Of a stretch of DNA of 10,936 bases, positions 6,997-10,936 are shown one piece after another (the first letter of the stretch is position 1; every line of letters starts with the position of its first letter). Position numbers and translations under genes: made by a program. The DNA is from Nitrosomonadaceae bacterium (GTDB lineage Bacteria > Pseudomonadota > Gammaproteobacteria > Burkholderiales > Nitrosomonadaceae). The notes under the pieces are model-generated. The model saw only the letters and a program-made list of their open reading frames with translations, had not been told where the DNA came from and ran no database searches. The stretch lies in contig CAKKRO010000091.1 in the NCBI GenBank assembly GCA_919902625.1, positions 1-10,936 of the forward strand, given 5' to 3'.

Positions 6997-7302
6997 TTAT
7001 TTCAAGTCAATAGGGCATTGTACTATTTCTCCTGGCAGGTTATCTATCGAAGAAGTGTTTGCGCTAAGAAAAATAAACCCGGTCTGATTCCTTAAAATGT
7101 TCAAGAATGAGCAGCCATACCGGGTTTCTATATAGACATTGCTACTGTGAAGAGAATCGGTATTTAGTCCAGCTAAAGATCGAACATATTCATCGACAGC
7201 AGTATAATCACGGAAGATTTGCATCCCGTATGATGATGCGATACAAAATATCCTGTCCTGATCAATTCCAGAAGGCGTGAGTACCAGCAAAAGCGAAGTC
7301 AA
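6997..7302 (-). CDS. Weak small ORF upstream of lptD, probably not coding
   Basis: This is an open frame of 101 codons that has to start at TTG. The first ATG is at 7224 and would leave 75 residues. No ribosome site is evident at either point. The translation shows no domain, and its Leu-rich first residues do not form a proper signal peptide. It runs through the terminator-like hairpin at 7066-7127, which argues against it being expressed as a whole. It ends 61 nt before lptD on the same strand, so a short leader peptide cannot be excluded. I do not recognise it. Confidence 0.15.
   Translation of the reverse strand: MTSLLLVLTPSGIDQDRIFCIASSYGMQIFRDYTAVDEYVRSLAGLNTDSLHSSNVYIETRYGCSFLNILRNQTGFIFLSANTSSIDNLPGEIVQCPIDLK
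7066..7127 (-). terminator. Hairpin with T-rich tail, terminator-like, directed toward lptD
   Basis: AAACCCGGT (7075-7083) and ACCGGGTTT (7119-7127) are perfect 9-base inverted arms. Between them CTG/CAG, ATT/AAT and CTT/AAG can pair with small bulges, giving one long imperfect stem with a loop near 7091-7101. On the minus strand the stem ends in TTT, A, TTTTT, C, TT (down to 7066), the usual form of an intrinsic terminator. On the plus strand the following bases lack a T run. It would stop transcripts antisense to the start of the helicase gene, or act as an attenuator in a long lptD leader. A small palindromic repeat element is the alternative. Confidence 0.5.
7180..7247 (+). promoter_or_regulatory. 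Candidate sigma-70 promoters for the helicase gene
   Basis: Two overlapping possibilities are visible. A perfect TATAAT lies at 7203-7208 with TCGAAC (7180-7185) 17 bases upstream as a poor -35. A second pair is TTGCAT (7219-7224), a 17-base spacer, then TACAAA (7242-7247). Either would give a leader of roughly 85-125 bases before the ATG at 7340. This is pattern matching only. Confidence 0.3.
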
Positions 7303-7339
7303 AGTATAAGCTGGTTTGAACTGCCGGTATCCTTATTTT

Positions 7340-9277
7340 ATGTTTGATATTGATTCAATCTTTTCATCTGATGGCGTTCTTTCCCGCCATATTACAGGAT
7401 TCCGCATGCGTTCTCAGCAACTGGAGATGGCGCAAGCCATTGCTGACACCATTGCAAAGCATCAGATTCTGGTTGCTGAAGCAGGTACGGGAACGGGCAA
7501 GACGCTGGCGTATCTGGTGCCTGCTTTACTGGCGGGTGGTAAGGTTATTATTTCCACGGGAACAAAAACATTACAGGATCAGCTTTTTAAACGCGATATT
7601 CCTAATGTGCGCGCGGCGCTTAAAGTGCCGGTAACGGTTGCTTTATTAAAAGGCCGCGCCAATTATATTTGCCATTATCATCTGGAAAGAAGTTTGCAAG
7701 ACACACACCTCAGTTTTATCAATCGGGATGAAATCCAGTACCTGCAACAAATAGAACGTTATGCCAATACCAGTAAAAATGGCGATAAGAGCGGACTCAG
7801 TGAGGTTCCTGAGCATGCGGCAATCTGGCAGCAAGTCACTTCAACACGCGATAGCTGCCTGGGTTCAGAATGCCCCAGTTACAAAAAATGTTTTGTGATG
7901 GAGGCGAGAAAGCAAGCTTTGTCAGCCGATGTGGTGGTGGTTAATCACCACTTGTTTTTTGCAGATGTCATGCTGCGCGATGAAGGGCTATCAGAACTTC
8001 TGCCTGCCTGTAATACGGTCATTTTTGACGAAGCTCATCAATTGCCGGAAACAGCCAGCCTGTTTTTTGGTGAATCCATCAGCACCAGTCAGTTGCTGGA
8101 TCTCGCACGCGATGCCAAAGTGGAGGCGATTCAGGCTGCGGGAGATTTCATGGAGCTGCCCAATGCGATTGCGGCCATGGAAAAAGCAGCGCGCGATTTA
8201 CGCCTGACCATCGCAGCAGACAACACACGTTTATCGTTGGCAGCAATAACGCAAAACACAGATTTTAACGATGCGCTGGATAAGCTACTCGAGAATCTGA
8301 ATTCACTGACAAAACTGCTGGAAAGTCAGGCTGAGCGATCTGAGGGTTTGGAGAATTGCTGGCAGCGTGCAAATAATCATTTGAATCTGATTAAACGCTG
8401 GCGTGATGAAGCTGAGACGGAAGGCTATGTGCGCTGGATTGAAGTCTATAACCAAGCGTTACAACTGAATGCGACACCTTTGTCGATCGCTGAAATTTTC
8501 CAGCGGCAAATGGTGTCATCGCCGCGCGCCTGGATTTTTACCTCGGCCACATTATCGGTTAAAAAGAATTTTGCCCATTACAATGACGAAATGGGATTGA
8601 CTGCCGCGCAAACAGTTTGCTGGGAAAGCCCGTTTAATTTTGCTGAACAGGCGCTGCTTTATGTGCCTGTTGGCCTACCTGAACCGCATCATAAAACTTA
8701 TACGGATCATGTCGTACAGGCCGCGCTTCCAGTGTTACGAGCCAGCCGGGGGCGCGCTTTTTTCTTGTGTACCAGCTTGCGTGCGATGCAACGTGTTTAT
8801 GAACAATTGAAATCAGCGGAGCAATTTGAATTTCCCTTATTGCTTCAGGGGCAGGGTTCACGTTCTTACATGCTGGAGCGTTTTCGTGAGCTGGATAATG
8901 CCATCCTGATCGGCAGCCAATCTTTCTGGGAAGGCGTGGATGTGCGCGGCGAAGCATTGTCACTGGTGATCATTGACAAGCTTCCCTTTGCGCCTCCCGA
9001 TGATCCGGTGCTTTCAGCGCGTATTGAAAAAATTAATAGCGAGGGGCGCAATGCCTTTATGGAGTACCAATTACCCCGTGCAGTGATTAATTTGAAACAA
9101 GGCGCTGGCCGTTTGATCCGGGATGAAGCGGACCGGGGTGTCTTGATGATTTGCGATCCACGCCTGACGACCAAAGCCTACGGCAAGCAAATATGGCAAA
9201 GCTTGCCTCCCATGAAACGCACGCGGGAGCTGGCGGAAGTTGAACATTTCTTTGGTAAAAGCGACAAAGAACAATAG
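7340..9277 (+). CDS. yoaA: YoaA/DinG-family Fe-S cluster ATP-dependent DNA helicase
   Basis: This is a superfamily 2, XPD-like helicase that unwinds DNA 5' to 3'. E. coli YoaA (636 residues) acts in repair at stalled forks together with the HolC clamp-loader subunit. The 645-residue product carries Walker A GTGTGKT (49-55), four Fe-S cluster cysteines (C111, C173, C178, C184, in NYIC and DSCLGSECPSYKKC), VVNHHLF (200-206), DEAH (230-233), TSATL (401-405), SFWEGVD (528-534) and QGAGRLIR (587-594). The pattern around the cysteines and the C-terminus agree with YoaA more than with the longer DinG. I chose ATG at 7340 because it gives the family's N-terminal length. A TTG at 7316 would add eight residues, and neither has a good ribosome site. 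It is divergent from lptD, and the membrane protein gene follows 37 nt downstream. No LexA box was seen. Confidence 0.9.
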   Translation: MFDIDSIFSSDGVLSRHITGFRMRSQQLEMAQAIADTIAKHQILVAEAGTGTGKTLAYLVPALLAGGKVIISTGTKTLQDQLFKRDIPNVRAALKVPVTVALLKGRANYICHYHLERSLQDTHLSFINRDEIQYLQQIERYANTSKNGDKSGLSEVPEHAAIWQQVTSTRDSCLGSECPSYKKCFVMEARKQALSADVVVVNHHLFFADVMLRDEGLSELLPACNTVIFDEAHQLPETASLFFGESISTSQLLDLARDAKVEAIQAAGDFMELPNAIAAMEKAARDLRLTIAADNTRLSLAAITQNTDFNDALDKLLENLNSLTKLLESQAERSEGLENCWQRANNHLNLIKRWRDEAETEGYVRWIEVYNQALQLNATPLSIAEIFQRQMVSSPRAWIFTSATLSVKKNFAHYNDEMGLTAAQTVCWESPFNFAEQALLYVPVGLPEPHHKTYTDHVVQAALPVLRASRGRAFFLCTSLRAMQRVYEQLKSAEQFEFPLLLQGQGSRSYMLERFRELDNAILIGSQSFWEGVDVRGEALSLVIIDKLPFAPPDDPVLSARIEKINSEGRNAFMEYQLPRAVINLKQGAGRLIRDEADRGVLMICDPRLTTKAYGKQIWQSLPPMKRTRELAEVEHFFGKSDKEQ

Positions 9278-9314
9278 ACCGGTGATTGCTATCAGGATGT
9301 TTATTCAGGGTGAT

Positions 9315-10936
9315 ATGAAAATTAAATTCGTTATTCATTGGCTTGTAATCCTTTTGCTCGGTATGACAATTCCTGTGGCCAATAGTCATGCCAATGAACA
9401 GGAATTACAAAAAGAACTGGCTGTCGTCAAATTAAATGACATTATCAAAAACATCAAGCTGCAGAAGAAAGAAATCGAAGCCAAATTGCACTTATTGATG
9501 AAAGCAAAAACAGGGCAGGAAAAAACTAGGCTTCAGGCGGAGTTAAATGCGTTAAGTGATGCCATTGTTGAACAGGAATCCTCATTTGAGATGATACTGA
9601 CCGCCGGTCTGGAATTAAGTAAAGGGGATGCAGCAGAGCAAAAGGAATTTGATTGGCAGAAGGATTTGCTGGAAATCGTGCAGCCGATCATGAGCGAGCT
9701 GCGCCAGTTGACAGAGAATAAACGTAAGCTGGACAGCCTGCAGAAAAAGATCAGTTTCTATCAATCACAAATGAGTGATATTGATGAAGTGCTTAAACAT
9801 ATATCAGTGATCAACAGGCAAGGGCTTGAGAAGGAAGCCTTGGTGGAATTTGAGCGCATCGATAAAAAATGGCAGGATCAACGGGAAGAAAACAGGCATC
9901 TTCTGGAAGTCGCACAGTTACAACTGGATGAGATGATTAAATCTCAAACAGCCAAGGAAATTTCTGTCGGTGAGCATATCCAACAATTTGCGGCAGGGCG
10001 TGGCGCTACGCTGCTGATGGCGCTGGCCGCTTTTATGGCGGTTTACTTCTCCATGTTGTTGCTGTTAAGGTCTTTGAACTGGATCAGCAAGCGTAAAGAA
10101 GAAGAGAAAAGAACCTATTATCAGCGCATTATTACGCTCTTTTATCATTTCTTGATGGGAGCGCTGGCAATCGCGGCTGTGTTCTATGTGCTGAGTGTAC
10201 GTAATGATCAGGTGCTGATTGGCATCACCGTATTGCTTCTGCTCAGTATGGTCTGGTTACTTAAGAGCTCTATTCCCAATTATGTCAATGAATTAAGGAT
10301 ATTGCTCAATACAGGCTCGGTCAGGGAGGGTGAATGCATTATCTATAATGGCATTCCCATGCAAGTGGAAAGTCTGAATTACTACACCAAACTGATTAAT
10401 CCGGTGTTGCCGGAATTGGAGTTGAGATTGACGCTGGCGGAATTAGCTAACTATGTTTCCCGCCCTTATGCTGAAAACGAACCCTGGTTTCCGTGCAAAG
10501 TGGGCGACTATGTCATGCTTTCGGACAGCACTTATGGAATGGTCAAATGCATTACCCTTGAGAATATTGTGCTGTCTTTAGCCAATGGCACGATGCCCCG
10601 GACTTATACCATCGCCCATTTCCTGGCAGCCAATCCGAGGAATTTCTCACAAGGTTTTATCGCAATCAGTGATTTTGGCATCGATTATAAACATCAGGCG
10701 AAATGTACAACGGAAGTGCCTGAAATGATGTGCGCAGGGATTCGGCAGGGATTGCTTCAGGAAATTTATGGCGGCTCATTAAAGGATTTGGCGGTTCACT
10801 TCGCAAAAGCCAATACCTCATCGCTGGACTATAAAATCATCGCCACCTTTGATGGCGCAGCCGCCGGAGAATATTACGCCATTGTGCGGGCATTGCAGCG
10901 GTATGCTGTTGAAGTATGTAATCAGCAGCAATGGAC
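9315..10936 (+). CDS. MscS-like membrane protein with long periplasmic coiled coil, 3' end beyond window
   Basis: The frame is open from ATG 9315 to the right edge (540 residues), so the C-terminus is missing. It has a signal peptide (about 1-26, core LVILLLG). A highly charged, heptad-like Leu/Glu/Lys region (about 28-215) is a probable periplasmic coiled coil. Three hydrophobic segments follow (about 230-254, 277-297 and 299-317). A soluble domain comes after them: GECIIYNGIPMQVESL near 340, WFPCKVGDYVMLSDSTYG (about 390-408), and FGIDYKHQ (454-461). The VGDxV...YGxV...TxxNIVL succession and the later IDYKH resemble the beta and alpha/beta domains of MscS mechanosensitive channels. The usual pore-helix Gly/Ala pattern is not clear, so channel activity is unproven. 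AGGG four bases before the ATG is the likely ribosome site; an in-frame ATG at 9297 is less well placed. It probably shares a transcript with yoaA. Confidence 0.75.
   Translation, partial: MKIKFVIHWLVILLLGMTIPVANSHANEQELQKELAVVKLNDIIKNIKLQKKEIEAKLHLLMKAKTGQEKTRLQAELNALSDAIVEQESSFEMILTAGLELSKGDAAEQKEFDWQKDLLEIVQPIMSELRQLTENKRKLDSLQKKISFYQSQMSDIDEVLKHISVINRQGLEKEALVEFERIDKKWQDQREENRHLLEVAQLQLDEMIKSQTAKEISVGEHIQQFAAGRGATLLMALAAFMAVYFSMLLLLRSLNWISKRKEEEKRTYYQRIITLFYHFLMGALAIAAVFYVLSVRNDQVLIGITVLLLLSMVWLLKSSIPNYVNELRILLNTGSVREGECIIYNGIPMQVESLNYYTKLINPVLPELELRLTLAELANYVSRPYAENEPWFPCKVGDYVMLSDSTYGMVKCITLENIVLSLANGTMPRTYTIAHFLAANPRNFSQGFIAISDFGIDYKHQAKCTTEVPEMMCAGIRQGLLQEIYGGSLKDLAVHFAKANTSSLDYKIIATFDGAAAGEYYAIVRALQRYAVEVCNQQQW

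Larger units (their letters stand above)
6936..7339. other. Divergent intergenic region between lptD and the helicase gene
   Basis: This stretch of about 400 bases separates two divergently transcribed genes. It holds a long imperfect hairpin with a T-rich tail reading toward lptD (7066-7127), candidate promoter elements reading toward the helicase (7180-7247), and a weak minus-strand ORF (6997-7302). No LexA-type CTGT-N8-ACAG box was found. The promoter of the lptD operon should lie between 6936 and about 7065 if the hairpin terminates transcription. Confidence 0.6.

Noticed and set aside
7128..7339. SOS (LexA) box upstream of the helicase, expected for a DinG-type gene
   Set aside because: No CTGT-N8-ACAG match was found; isolated half sites do not pair at the right spacing.
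8634..9174. Minus-strand open frames within the helicase gene
   Set aside because: They are antisense shadows of conserved YoaA motifs, without start signals of their own.

Overview
The window reads as ordinary chromosome of a betaproteobacterium. A Nitrosomonas-like (Nitrosomonadaceae) source is my best guess. It rests on the resemblance of the Fe-S protein and rubrerythrin pair to betaproteobacterial versions, the lptD-surA-pdxA-rsmA gene order, and a moderate GC content. This is inference from remembered families, not a search.

Layout. Positions 1-906 (minus strand) hold a minimal rubrerythrin followed by the N-terminal part of a two-cluster Fe-S oxidoreductase, cut by the left edge. A hairpin sits between them. 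This looks like a peroxide or redox-stress pair. Positions 907-1582 (plus strand) hold an unrecognised 123-residue ORF and a doubtful overlapping ORF. This is the least explained coding stretch. Positions 1583-6935 (minus strand) hold the envelope and housekeeping operon lptD-surA-pdxA-rsmA. LptD inserts LPS in the outer membrane, SurA is the periplasmic chaperone needed for LptD and other barrel proteins, PdxA makes a vitamin B6 precursor, and RsmA dimethylates 16S rRNA. The two downstream junctions are 11-nt start/stop overlaps, which suggests coupled translation. Positions 6936-7339 are a divergent intergenic region with a terminator-like hairpin reading toward lptD, candidate promoters toward the helicase, and a weak small ORF. 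Positions 7340-9277 (plus strand) encode a YoaA/DinG-type Fe-S helicase. From 9315 to the right edge (plus strand) runs a large membrane protein with a signal peptide, a long periplasmic coiled coil, three predicted membrane segments and an MscS-like soluble domain, still open at the edge.

No CRISPR array, rRNA, tRNA, complete insertion sequence or phage gene was seen. The points most worth following are the unusual MscS-like protein, an LptD with only three cysteines, the orphan ORF at 1151-1522, and the hairpins at 413-448 and 7066-7127. I found no convincing new multi-gene system.
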